Shown here piece after piece: positions 1-7,260 of a stretch of 9,349 bases of DNA. The translations under genes were made by a program, and so were the position numbers. Under the pieces are notes generated by a model, which searched no databases, had not been told where the DNA came from, and worked only from the letters and a program-made list of their open reading frames with translations. Location: positions 1 through 9,349 of the forward strand of contig JAICJW010000161.1 of the NCBI GenBank assembly GCA_025928215.1, read 5' to 3'. The stretch's first letter is position 1, and each line of letters opens with the position of its first letter. Source of the DNA: Chloroflexia bacterium. GTDB lineage: Bacteria > Chloroflexota > Chloroflexia > Thermomicrobiales > JALYUS01.

Positions 1-2
1 CG

Positions 3-155
3 GTCGGCTATTATGGCGGCCTGGCACTCGCGGTTGGTTTTGGCATGATTGAACCACCGTTCGGCGTGTTTATCGCCGCCGTTCCCTTCTTCAAGATGCT
101 CAACCGGCCAAAAGCGTCACATCCGGTGCGGCTGGTTTCGCAATTGCTCGAAGTT
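3..155 (+). pseudogene. 3' fragment of an unrecognised membrane protein (cut by window start)
   Basis: The frame starting at base 3 is open from the window edge and reads as a hydrophobic, glycine-rich stretch (VGYYGGLALAVGFGMIEPPF, then a second apolar run ending PFFKMLNRPK and the amphipathic tail RLVSQLLE). This looks like one or two membrane helices followed by a short cytosolic tail, so I read it as the C-terminal part of a membrane protein. After about base 155 the frame loses this character and becomes Arg/Ala-rich junk up to a stop at 396-398, while a different frame picks up P-type ATPase sequence. The original C-terminus therefore seems to have been replaced at a junction near 155-175. 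I do not recognise the family and assign no function. It could instead be an intact partial gene whose real end is the stop at 398. Confidence 0.4.
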
Positions 156-159
156 AAAT

Positions 160-792
160 GTGGACGAGACAAACCAGAGTCCCTTGAGCGTTCGTCTCAG
201 TATGATGCTGCGGCAACTGCTCCCGCTCGCCGCGACGGGCGGCGCGTTGGTTGTCGGTTCTGGAGTGATGCGCGGCCAATCGCTCCTCTCGCAACTCGCG
301 ATTGGCGGCAGCATCGCCGTTGCTGCCGTGCCGGAAGGATTGCCGCTCCTCGCCGGGGTTGGCGAGGCAGCGGTCGCACGGCGGCTGGCCAGCCGTAACG
401 CGCTCGTGCGGCGACTGGCGGCGGTCGAGGCGCTTGGGAGGGTGGACATCGCCTGCACGGATAAGACGGGCACGCTCACCGAAGGCCGCCTCGCCCTTCG
501 TCTCGTTGCCGACACCGCGACCGAGGCGGAACTGCCGACGCCGCTCTCGCCCGCGCTCCGTGCGGTGTTGCTCGCCGCTGCCCTCGCCAGCCCCCATCCG
601 GCAGCCGGTGACGCGGCTGCCCATCCGACCGATGTCGCGGTCATTCGGGGCGCGCAGGAGGCCGGGCTAGACGGAGAACTAGGCGCTGAGCGGGAGCGCG
701 AGGCGCCATTCGATCCGGCGCGCTCCTTTCACGCGACGGTGGCGCAAGGTCATCTGTACGTCAAAGGTGCGGCGGAAACGCTCGCCCCATGA
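160..792 (+). pseudogene. N-terminally truncated P-type cation ATPase, fragment 1 (TM4, P and N domains, to premature TGA)
   Basis: This fragment belongs to a P-type ATPase that moves cations across the cytoplasmic membrane using ATP. From about base 175 the frame encodes the helix before the phosphorylation domain, with the TM4 ion-site motif VPEGLPLL (CCG codon at 331). The phosphorylation motif DKTGTLTEG follows, with the phosphorylated Asp codon at 460-462. Next comes the nucleotide-binding domain with a KGAAE motif (the usual form is KGAPE). TM1-TM3 and the actuator domain with its TGES loop are absent, several hundred residues that the family requires. No ribosome binding site precedes the first in-frame Met codons at 202 and 205, and sequence upstream of about 160 is unrelated. 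The frame ends at TGA 790-792, directly after ETLAP. Homologous sequence then continues in the same frame, so this is one broken gene. The style resembles mycobacterial CtpI/CtpH-like ATPases of unknown metal. Confidence 0.75.
790..792 (+). other. In-frame premature TGA inside the ATPase
   Basis: The codons on either side read ETLAP, TGA, CDRVR, with no frame change, and the downstream sequence continues the nucleotide-binding domain. P-type ATPases often have Pro-Arg-Cys just after the KGAPE-type motif (for example LPRC). The simplest explanation is therefore a single C-to-T transition of an Arg CGA codon. A sequencing error is possible but is less attractive given the N-terminal loss in the same gene. 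Confidence 0.7.
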
Positions 793-801
793 TGCGACCG
801 C

Positions 802-2088
802 GTGCGCTGCGGAAACAGGGATGAACCGCTCGATGCGGCGGGCCGGGACGCGCTCCTCCGCCGCGCCGAACATCTCGCTGGGCGGGGATTGCGAGTGCTG
901 ATGGTCGCGGAAGGTTCGCCCCAGGGGGACACCGGCAACCCCGTTGCATTGGTGGCGCTCGTCTTCGTCGGCATCGCCGACCCGCTCCGCCCGAATGTGT
1001 GTGACGCCGTCCGCCGCTGCCACGAAGCCGGTATCCGCGTCGTCATGCTCACTGGCGACTCCCCCGCGACAGCGCGGGCAATCGCGCGCGAAGCGGGCTT
1101 ACTTATCGGCCACGGCGAAGGCGATATTCTGACAGGTGATGAGATCGCCGCCCTGGAGAATGGCGATCTCGACCGACAGCTGGAGCGCGCCGTGGTCATT
1201 GCGCGCGTCACGCCGCTGGACAAGGTGCGCATTGTGGAAAGCCTCCAACGCCACAGGCATACCGTCGCGATGACGGGTGACGGAGTGAATGACGCGCCCG
1301 CCCTCCGGCTCGCCGATGTCGGCGTCGCGATGGGACGCGGCGGCACGGAAGTCGCGCGGCAGGCGGCGGATGTCGTACTCGCCGACGACGATTTCGCGAC
1401 ACTTGTTGAGGCATTGGTCGAGGGGCGCAGTTTCTGGCGAAACATCCGGCGCGCCCTCGGCCTCCTGCTCGGCGGCAACCTCGGCGAACTCGGTCTCGTT
1501 GTCGGCGCGAGTGTGATGGGCTTTCCCGCCCCGCTGATTACCCGCCAGATCCTCGCGGTTAACCTGATTACCGATGCGCTGCCAGCGCTCTCCGTCGCCT
1601 TACAACCGCCTGAAAACCGTCACCTCGCGGGCCTCGCACGCGAAGGCACAACGGCGCTCGACGCGCCGTTACGGCGGGATGTCATCCGGCGCGGCGGGGT
1701 GACAGCGCTCCCGGCCCTCGCCGCGTACCTCATCGCGCAGGGAGTGAGTGGGCTGCCCCAAGCGCGCGCCGTTGCCTTTGCCAGTATCGTCGCCACGCAG
1801 CTGGCACAAACCCTCGATGCGGGCCGGGCGGAAGGGACGCTGACCCGCCCGGTGCTGGCCGCTGTCACCGGCTCCGCCGGGTTGCTCGTCGCCGCGCTGA
1901 CCATCGCGCCGCTCCGCAGTGTCCTGAGCCTGACGGCGCTCACCCCATTCGGCTGGGCGCTCGTCGCGGGTGGGGCGGCGGCAGCGGTGCTCCTCAGTCG
2001 CCTGTTCGCGCTGCCTGATGTGCGCGACAGTAGCGGGACGCGACTCCTTCCGGCGATACCGTCAGGCCCTCTCTCCGCTCGCCTCTGA
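802..2088 (+). pseudogene. P-type cation ATPase, fragment 2 (rest of N domain, hinge, C-terminal membrane domain)
   Basis: This is the continuation of the upstream ATPase fragment in the same frame, and a GTG at 802 is the first possible start codon. It contains the conserved MLTGDSPATA segment (TGD codons 1051-1059) and the Mg-binding hinge TGDGVNDAPAL (1273 onward). It then has VAMGRGGTEVARQAADVVL and the C-terminal membrane helices, including GNLGELGLVVGA and the TM6-like NLITDALPALSVAL, which in this family helps form the ion site. The C-terminus has about six apolar helices and ends at TGA 2086-2088. Alone it lacks the phosphorylated Asp and cannot pump. An annotation pipeline would probably call it an HAD-IC family ATPase. 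Its 3' end overlaps the convergent dehydrogenase by 27 bp. The substrate cation cannot be read from the sequence. Confidence 0.8.
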
Positions 2089-4992
2089 TCCCTCGTGCAG
2101 CGCCATCTGGAGGAGTTGCGCGAGATGCAGCGCACGCCGGTCGGTCGTCTGGGCGATCTGCTCGCGGCAACTGAAACCATCCGCGACGACCAGCGTCTCT
2201 GGCGCGGCAGCGCGCACGGCGGGAAGCAGCACGCGCTCGCCCGCCTTGATCGAAACATCGTAGTGGTCGCCGCGCTCGAAGCCGAAGGCGCCCGCCATGC
2301 CGCAGCAGCCGGAGGCGAGCACATCGTACTCCAGCCCCAGCCCGTCGAGAATTTTCTCCTCGGCGGCCATCGTCATAATCGCCTTGTGGTGGCAATGCCC
2401 ATGAACGACCGCCTTGCGGCGCAGTTTCGGCGGCGTATAGCCCTCGTTGACGAGAAATTCACTGAGCAGGAAGGTCTGCTGGCTCAACCGCTTCGCGTCC
2501 GTGTCGTCGGGGAAGAGGCCGAGCAGTTCGTCACGGAAGACGGCGACGCAACTCGGCTCCAATCCGATCACCGGGATACCGGCGGCGATCTGCGGCCGTA
2601 GCGTGTCGAGAATCTGCCGCAGCAGCCTCTCGGCCCGGTCGAGCATCCCCCAGTCATAGAGCGGGCGGCCGCAGCAGAGCGGCCGTTCCGGGATGGTGAC
2701 GCGATAGCCCGCCGCTTCCAACACCTCGACCGCCGCCTGTGCCGTCTGGGGATGGAAGTGATTATTGAAGGTGTCGGGCCAGAGGATGACCTCCCGCTTG
2801 CCGTCGTTGCGCGGCCCGCGCGCCCGGAACCAGTCGGTGAAGGTCTGCGACGCGAAGGCGGGAATCCGGCGGCTGGGCGCGATGCCGCCCAGCGCTTTGG
2901 CGAGCATGCGAAGGAGCGGCGTCTGCGTGGCGACGTTGACGACCCGCGGCATGCGCGCGGCGAGGCGCGCCCACCAGTAGATCAACCCCATCGAGTAGGC
3001 GGCGAGCGGGCGGCGGCGATGGTCGTAGTAATGCGAGAGGAATTCGGCCTTGTAGGTCGCCATGTCCACATTGACCGGGCAGTCGTGCTTGCACCCCTTG
3101 CAGGCGAGGCAGAGGTCGAGCGCCTCATGGACCTTCTCCTCGCGCCAGCCATGCGTGAGCGGATCGCCCTGAAGCATCTCGAAGAGCAAGCGGGCGCGGC
3201 CCCGCGTCGAGTGCTCTTCCTCATGCGTCACCATGTAACTGGGGCACATCGTCTCGTCGCCCGCGTTGTCGCTCCCCTCCCGGCGGCACTTGCCGACTCC
3301 GGCGCAGCGGAGCGTGGCACCGGCGAAACTGCCATGATCCTCCGGGAACTTGAAGTGGGTATGGACGGGGATCGGGTGATAGTCCGTGCCGAGGCGCAGG
3401 TTCTCCGTTGGCTGATACGGGTCAACGACCTTGCCGGGGTTCATCTTGTTGTCGGGGTCCCAGATCGCCTTAAATTCCCGGAAGGCCTGCACCAATTCGT
3501 CCCCGTACATCTTCGGCAACAGGGCGGCCTTCGCCTGGCCATCGCCGTGCTCGCCGGAGATCGAGCCGCCATAGCGGACGACGAGATCAGCCGCATCATC
3601 GAGGAAGGCGCGGAAGGTGGCGATACCGCGCGCCGTTTCGAGGTCAAAATCTATCCGCACATGGATGCACCCCTGCCCGAAATGGCCATAGAAGGAGCAG
3701 TCGTAATCGTACCGCTCAAAGAGCGCGCGCAGGTCGCGCAGGTACGCGCCGACCTTCTCCGGCGGCACGGCGGAATCCTCCCAGCCCGGCCAGGTAAGCG
3801 GCAAGCCCGGCACAAGGGCCGTCGCACCGAGCGCGGATTCGCGGACCAACCAGACCTTCCCTGCCTCGGTGGGGTCATCGAAGCACTTGATCGTTGGGGC
3901 TTGATCGCCCTGCTTCAAGGCATCCATCAGGGCATGCGCCTTGTCGATCGCTTCCTCCTTCGTCTCGCCGCCGAACTCGACGAGGAGCCAGCCGCCGCCG
4001 TCGGGGAGCAGTCGCACGTCGTCCGGGTGCAATCCCTTCTTCTTCATTGCGTCAATCATCCGGTCGTCGAACCCTTCCAGCCCGATCGGTTTGTGCGCCA
4101 TGATTTCCGGGACGTGATCCCCGGCGGTGTAGACATCGGGATAGCCGAGGACGACGAGCGCGCGTGCCGGCGGGCTACTGACGAGGCGCACCGTCGCTTC
4201 GAGCACCGTGACGCACGTCCCCTCCGTGCCGACGAGGGCGCGGGCAACGTGGAAGCCGTTCTCCGGCAGCAGTTGTTCGAGGCCGTAGCCGGAGACACGG
4301 CGGGGAATGTCCGGGAAGCGGGCGCGGATCTGATCGCCGTATCGGTCCACCAGCGCCTTCAGCCCGGCATAGATTGCGCCGCGCCGCCCGCCCTCGGCGA
4401 TGATCCGTGCCAATTCCTCCGCGCTCGTCCGGCCAACGCGCATGCGCAGGCCGTCGTAGGTGAGGATTTCCAGTTCCTCGATATTGTCGTCCGTCTTGCC
4501 CGCCATGATCGAATGGACGCCGCAGGAGTTATTGCCGATTATGCCGCCGAGCGTGCAGTGGTCGTGCGTCGCGGGATCGGGGCCGAACGTCAGGTGATGC
4601 CGCTCCGCCGCGTCCCGCAAGTTGTCCAGCACGACGCCGGGCAGCACGCGCGCCTCTTTCTTCTCCGGGTCGAGTGAGACGACGCGGTCCATGTACTTCG
4701 AGAAATCGAGTACGACCGCGACATTGCACGTCTGCCCGGCGAGGCTCGTCCCGCCGCCCCGCGCGAGCACCGGCGCGCCGTGACGGCGGCAGAGGGCGAC
4801 GGTTTCGATCACGTCGTCCTTCGTGCGTGGCAGGACGACGCCTATCGGCACCTGGCGGTAGTTCGAGGAATCCGTCGCGTAGAGCGCGCGGTCGCCGTCA
4901 TCGAAGCGTACCTCGCCCTCGATGCGCAGACGTAACTGAGCGGCGAGGGTGTCGCGATCGAGATGTACCGGCGTTCTGCTCCCGTTTCGCAT
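2062..4992 (-). CDS. FAD-binding / Fe-S / CCG-domain oxidoreductase (YdiJ / D-lactate–D-2-hydroxyglutarate dehydrogenase type)
   Basis: This 976-residue flavoprotein dehydrogenase probably oxidises a D-2-hydroxy acid (D-lactate, glycolate or D-2-hydroxyglutarate) and passes electrons via Fe-S clusters and CCG domains to the membrane quinone pool. The FAD-binding (PCMH) domain spans about residues 30-270, with GGGTSLAGQ at 79-87 and LGGIIGNNSCGVHS at 148-161. The FAD-oxidase C-terminal domain spans about 275-525, with the catalytic-type YGHFGQGCIHVRIDF (435-449), SGEHGDG (479-485) and NPGKVVDP (518-525). A first Fe-S motif uses C563, C569 and C583-P. A canonical CxxCxxCxxxCP lies at C628, C631, C634 and C638. 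Two CCG domains follow: LCCGRPLYDWG (772), EPSC (812), HGHCHHKA (864) and SGCCGMAGAFG (894). Length and domain order match single-chain YdiJ-like enzymes (about 1000 aa), against the split GlcD/GlcF arrangement. ATG at 4992 is preceded by AAGGAGG eight bases upstream. The substrate remains uncertain. Confidence 0.92.
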   Translation of the reverse strand: MRNGSRTPVHLDRDTLAAQLRLRIEGEVRFDDGDRALYATDSSNYRQVPIGVVLPRTKDDVIETVALCRRHGAPVLARGGGTSLAGQTCNVAVVLDFSKYMDRVVSLDPEKKEARVLPGVVLDNLRDAAERHHLTFGPDPATHDHCTLGGIIGNNSCGVHSIMAGKTDDNIEELEILTYDGLRMRVGRTSAEELARIIAEGGRRGAIYAGLKALVDRYGDQIRARFPDIPRRVSGYGLEQLLPENGFHVARALVGTEGTCVTVLEATVRLVSSPPARALVVLGYPDVYTAGDHVPEIMAHKPIGLEGFDDRMIDAMKKKGLHPDDVRLLPDGGGWLLVEFGGETKEEAIDKAHALMDALKQGDQAPTIKCFDDPTEAGKVWLVRESALGATALVPGLPLTWPGWEDSAVPPEKVGAYLRDLRALFERYDYDCSFYGHFGQGCIHVRIDFDLETARGIATFRAFLDDAADLVVRYGGSISGEHGDGQAKAALLPKMYGDELVQAFREFKAIWDPDNKMNPGKVVDPYQPTENLRLGTDYHPIPVHTHFKFPEDHGSFAGATLRCAGVGKCRREGSDNAGDETMCPSYMVTHEEEHSTRGRARLLFEMLQGDPLTHGWREEKVHEALDLCLACKGCKHDCPVNVDMATYKAEFLSHYYDHRRRPLAAYSMGLIYWWARLAARMPRVVNVATQTPLLRMLAKALGGIAPSRRIPAFASQTFTDWFRARGPRNDGKREVILWPDTFNNHFHPQTAQAAVEVLEAAGYRVTIPERPLCCGRPLYDWGMLDRAERLLRQILDTLRPQIAAGIPVIGLEPSCVAVFRDELLGLFPDDTDAKRLSQQTFLLSEFLVNEGYTPPKLRRKAVVHGHCHHKAIMTMAAEEKILDGLGLEYDVLASGCCGMAGAFGFERGDHYDVSIKAGERVLLPAVRAAAPETLVVADGFSCREQIAQTTDRRALHLAQLLQMALHEGSEASGERA

Positions 4993-5000
4993 CGCGCGTT

Positions 5001-5007
5001 CCTCCTT
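5001..5007 (-). promoter_or_regulatory. Ribosome binding site of the dehydrogenase
   Basis: On the minus strand this reads AAGGAGG, with eight bases to the ATG at 4990-4992. It is close to ideal and fixes the start. Longer N-terminal readings are not needed. Confidence 0.8.
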
Positions 5008-5191
5008 CGTAGGCCCATGCGGGTGTCGTCATTCTCTGTCGTGTTGGTGGAGGCGAAACGCCGCGAGCGGCCACCAGAAATTGCCTGCGCAGATTGCATG
5101 CCATTTCACAAGCGGATAGCGTAAGTGACACGGTGGAAATCGGTTTCCCGCGCTCCCTACGCGCGATGCTCTAGGGTGCTTCGCCCTGGAT

Positions 5192-5252
5192 GTGACCGCA
5201 CGATGGGCAGCCTGTGACTATTTCGTGACATTTCGCCGCATCCGTTCGTGAT
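5192..5252. promoter_or_regulatory. Helically phased GTGAC direct repeats (candidate regulator site)
   Basis: GTGAC occurs at 5192-5196, 5214-5218 and 5225-5229, with GTGAT at 5248-5252. The start-to-start spacings are 22, 11 and 23 bp, close to whole turns of the helix, so all copies face the same side of the DNA. The middle two sit in a longer near-repeat (GTGAC followed within two bases by TTTC). Read on the minus strand, the pair is GTCAC-GAAATA-GTCAC, an 11-bp-period direct repeat like those bound by OmpR/PhoB-type regulators. The regulator identity and even the function are inference. The sites are 95-155 bp upstream of the plus-strand operon start and about 200-260 bp upstream of the minus-strand gene. 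Confidence 0.3.
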
Positions 5253-5346
5253 TTTTGCGGCTCATCATTGGGATACGCCGCCGGAAATGGCCCGGCATAC
5301 GGCGGACGGGCGCGTTGCATGCGACGAAGAGAGGAAACGAGGAAGC

Positions 5347-5916
5347 ATGACAGAGGTGATGCAGCGACAGGTGCGAAGCCGCCCACGGGGGCGGTGGCAG
5401 CTCTCACCACCATGGCGCAAGCTGCTCGTGGCTATGCATATCATCGTTTCGGTGGGATTGCTCGGCGCTGACGCGGCGGTGCTCCTGCTCTCCATCGCCG
5501 GAGCGCGCGGTTCGGACCCACGGACGGTGTATCCGGCAGCACTTCTGATCGGGGGCACACTGCTCGTGCCACTGGCCGCCCTCGCCCTCATCACCGGCCT
5601 TGCTCTGGGTCTGCTCACACCATGGGGAGTCGTACAATACTGGTGGGTAACGATCAAGCTCGCGCTCACCGCCATGGGGATCGTGCTGGCGCTGCTCGTA
5701 CTCATACCTGCGCTCCGTGCGGCTGCCGATGCATCCACCGCTGTGGCTCGCGCACCGCTACCGCCCGCCGACCGGATCGGATTAGTCAAGGATGCGTCGG
5801 GTGCCTCCACCGTCCTCATCCTGACCATCCTGCTTGCCGTCTACAAGCCCTTCGGCCGCCTGCGTAATCGCCACCCCGGGCAGCCCGAACGAAGTCGCGG
5901 ATTCAACCCGCGATGA
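5347..5916 (+). CDS. Four-helix integral membrane protein, uncharacterised (DUF2269-like in appearance)
   Basis: This 189-residue protein has four apolar segments at about residues 25-50, 62-90, 98-123 and 152-166. It has a basic N-terminus (RSRPRGRWQLSPPWRK) and a basic C-terminal tail (RLRNRHPGQPERSRG). Helix one carries a MHIIVSVGLLGAD motif and helix three a YWWVTIKLALT motif. The layout matches small uncharacterised membrane proteins seen in actinobacteria and chloroflexi. The family name DUF2269 is my recollection of style, not a search result. An in-frame GTG at 5248 would lengthen the protein, but ATG 5347 is preferred. It follows a purine-rich GAGGAAA (5331-5337) at nine bases, and the membrane domain begins soon after it. 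The hydrophilic residues added by the longer form look like intergenic DNA. It is the first gene of a three-gene unit. Its stop TGA overlaps an ATG at 5913 (ATGA), but the next gene probably starts at 5979. No function is assigned. Confidence 0.8.
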   Translation: MTEVMQRQVRSRPRGRWQLSPPWRKLLVAMHIIVSVGLLGADAAVLLLSIAGARGSDPRTVYPAALLIGGTLLVPLAALALITGLALGLLTPWGVVQYWWVTIKLALTAMGIVLALLVLIPALRAAADASTAVARAPLPPADRIGLVKDASGASTVLILTILLAVYKPFGRLRNRHPGQPERSRGFNPR

Positions 5917-5964
5917 ACGGAAGGAAACCGATGACGCATCGAAGCGAAGGAACGGCAATCAATC

Positions 5965-5970
5965 AGGAGG
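5965..5970 (+). promoter_or_regulatory. Ribosome binding site deciding the NTF2-like start
   Basis: AGGAGG lies eight bases before the ATG at 5979. The competing in-frame ATGs at 5913 and 5931 have no comparable site, so this settles the start. Confidence 0.75.
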
Positions 5971-5978
5971 ATCATCAC

Positions 5979-6353
5979 ATGGAAGACCATCTGAAGGAAT
6001 TGGGGCAGGAGTGGGCCACTGCCGAGCGACACGGCGATACCGCGGCTCTCACCCACATCCTCGCGAACGACTTCGTCGGCATCGGGCCGCGCGGCTTCAT
6101 GCTGACGAAGGAACAATGGCTGGCGCGCTACCAGTCCGGCGACCTGCGACACGAAGCCTTCACCTGGGACGATGTGCGCGTGCGCCTCTACGGCGATGCA
6201 GCGGTCGCGACGGGCCGCCAGACGCAGCAGGGGAAGTACAAGGATCACGACATTGCGGGCCAGTTTCGCGTTACGCAGGTCTTTGTGAGGCAGGGCGGGA
6301 ACTGGCTGCTGGCCGCCCTGCATCTCAGCGACATCGCGCAAGGAGGAAGATAA
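5979..6353 (+). CDS. NTF2/SnoaL-like family protein (DUF4440-type)
   Basis: This 124-residue protein has the pattern of the DUF4440/SnoaL-like branch of the NTF2 superfamily, small cone-shaped domains that act as ligand-binding or isomerase/hydrolase-like proteins. Residues 1-32 form the N-terminal helices and loop (LGQEWATAERHGDTAALTHI, then LANDFVGIGP). The middle has the typical KEQWLARYQSGDL segment. The C-terminal half gives alternating beta strands (VRVRLYGDAAVATGRQ, then FRVTQVFVRQGGNWLLAALH), where the final GNWLLAALHLS is the family's characteristic W-containing strand. The ATG at 5979 has an AGGAGG ribosome site. Starting at 5913 would add 22 polar residues that do not fit the domain. 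The stop TAA shares its last base with the ATG of the next gene (TAATG), implying translational coupling with the oxidoreductase. The ligand is unknown. I see no signal peptide, so it is probably cytosolic. Confidence 0.87.
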   Translation: MEDHLKELGQEWATAERHGDTAALTHILANDFVGIGPRGFMLTKEQWLARYQSGDLRHEAFTWDDVRVRLYGDAAVATGRQTQQGKYKDHDIAGQFRVTQVFVRQGGNWLLAALHLSDIAQGGR

Positions 6354-7252
6354 TGGCACATCACCCGTTCCGGTTCGGCGTCGTGGCCGCGCATGCGCGC
6401 TCGGGTGAGGAATGGGCGGCGAAGGCCCGCCACATCGAGGCGCTCGGCTACGCGACGCTCGTCATTCCGGATAACCTTCAGCACACCCTCGCCCCGCTGC
6501 CCGCGCTCGCCGTCGCCGCGACGGCCACGCGCACGCTCCGCGTCGGCACGTATGTGCTCGCCAACGACTATCGCAATCCCGTCATGCTCGCCAAGGATGC
6601 CGCCACGCTCGATCTGCTCAGCGGCGGTCGCTTCGAACTCGGCATCGGCGCGGGCCGGCCGACCGCCGCCACCGAGAGCCGGATGCTCGGCGTCCCCTTC
6701 GAGGCAGGCGGCGTTCGCCTCGCGCGGCTGGCCGAATCGCTCGCCATCATTAAGCCGCTCCTCGCGGGGCAGCGTGTGACCGCGACCGGGCCGCAGTACG
6801 GCGCGGCGGACGCGGAGATCTCCCCGCTCCCCATCCAGCAGCCCCGACTGCCAATCCTCATTGCGGGGAGCGGCCCGCGCCTGCTCGCACTGGCCGCGCG
6901 CGAGGCGGACATCGTCGCGCTCGGCGTCGGCCCGGAGGCGAACGAAGCCGTGGTAGCGGAGAAAATCGCCCTGCTGCGCGAGGCGGCAGGGGAGCGATTC
7001 GGGCAATTGGAGATCAACATCAACCTGATGATGGTGGGGGAGCAGATGCCCCGGTGGATCGCGGCGCAATTCGGCGCAAACGCGGGGCAACTCGCCCGCT
7101 CCGGTGCAATCCCCGTACTCACAGGAACGACCGACGCAATGTGCGAGACCCTTGAGCAGCGGCGCGAAACCCTCGGCATCTCCTACATCATGGTCTCGGA
7201 TGGACTGTTGGAGGCGCTCGCGCCCGTCGTCGAGCGATTAGCGGGCCGCTAA
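6353..7252 (+). CDS. LLM-class (luciferase-like) oxidoreductase, probably F420-dependent, TIGR03621/MSMEG_2516 style
   Basis: This 299-residue bacterial luciferase-like TIM-barrel enzyme probably uses coenzyme F420 (or FMN) to reduce or oxidise a small molecule. The N-terminal strand is FRFGVVAAHARSGEEW (7-22). The flavin-site signature RVGTYVLANDYRNP (63-76) continues through LAKDAATLDLLSGGRFELGIGAG (to 101). The phosphate-binding type segment PILIAGSGPRLLALAAREADIV lies at 167-188, and GISYIMVS at 275-282 closes the barrel. Length and motif order fit the roughly 295-residue F420-dependent subfamily better than the heterodimeric luciferases. Assignment to MSMEG_2516-like enzymes is recognition, not a search. 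The ATG at 6353 has AGGAGG (6341-6346) six bases upstream and overlaps the preceding stop by one base. Longer in-frame readings starting near 5834 run over the two upstream genes and are not real. The substrate is unknown. No terminator hairpin with a T-tract is visible after the TAA. Confidence 0.92.
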   Translation: MAHHPFRFGVVAAHARSGEEWAAKARHIEALGYATLVIPDNLQHTLAPLPALAVAATATRTLRVGTYVLANDYRNPVMLAKDAATLDLLSGGRFELGIGAGRPTAATESRMLGVPFEAGGVRLARLAESLAIIKPLLAGQRVTATGPQYGAADAEISPLPIQQPRLPILIAGSGPRLLALAAREADIVALGVGPEANEAVVAEKIALLREAAGERFGQLEININLMMVGEQMPRWIAAQFGANAGQLARSGAIPVLTGTTDAMCETLEQRRETLGISYIMVSDGLLEALAPVVERLAGR

Positions 7253-7260
7253 CAAACGGC

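Larger units (their letters stand above)
4993..5346. other. Divergent intergenic region between dehydrogenase and membrane-protein operon
   Basis: This stretch of about 354 bp separates two divergently transcribed units and has no convincing gene. The open readings here are Arg-rich and lack a ribosome binding site. It holds a run of GTGAC-type direct repeats (separate entry). It also has a small hairpin at 5173-5187 (AGGGTG / CGCCCT around a 3-nt loop) with no T-tract, so I do not call it a terminator. Promoters in both directions must lie here, but I could not find convincing paired -35/-10 hexamers. Confidence 0.6.

Noticed and set aside
2752..4677. 641-codon open frame on the plus strand
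   Set aside because: It lies wholly antisense to the dehydrogenase, whose motifs are intact. Its translation is a mirror of high-GC codon bias, with no domain or ribosome site.
5173..5187. Small hairpin as a terminator
   Set aside because: Only about six pairs including a G-T, no T-tract, and it lies upstream of both divergent genes rather than after either.
5248..5346. GTG 5248 as start of the membrane protein
   Set aside because: No ribosome site. It would run through the GTGAC repeat region, and ATG 5347 has a purine-rich site and fits the membrane topology.
5894..5914. TCGCGG/CCGCGA hairpin across the end of the membrane-protein gene as a terminator
   Set aside because: Short stem with no T-tract, followed directly by the next operon gene.
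5834..6352. Long N-terminal extension of the LLM oxidoreductase frame
   Set aside because: It overlaps the end of the membrane protein and all of the NTF2-like gene in another frame. The family N-terminus begins at the ATG at 6353, which has its own ribosome site.
6245..7090. 281-codon open frame on the minus strand
   Set aside because: Antisense shadow of the LLM oxidoreductase. Charged low-complexity translation.
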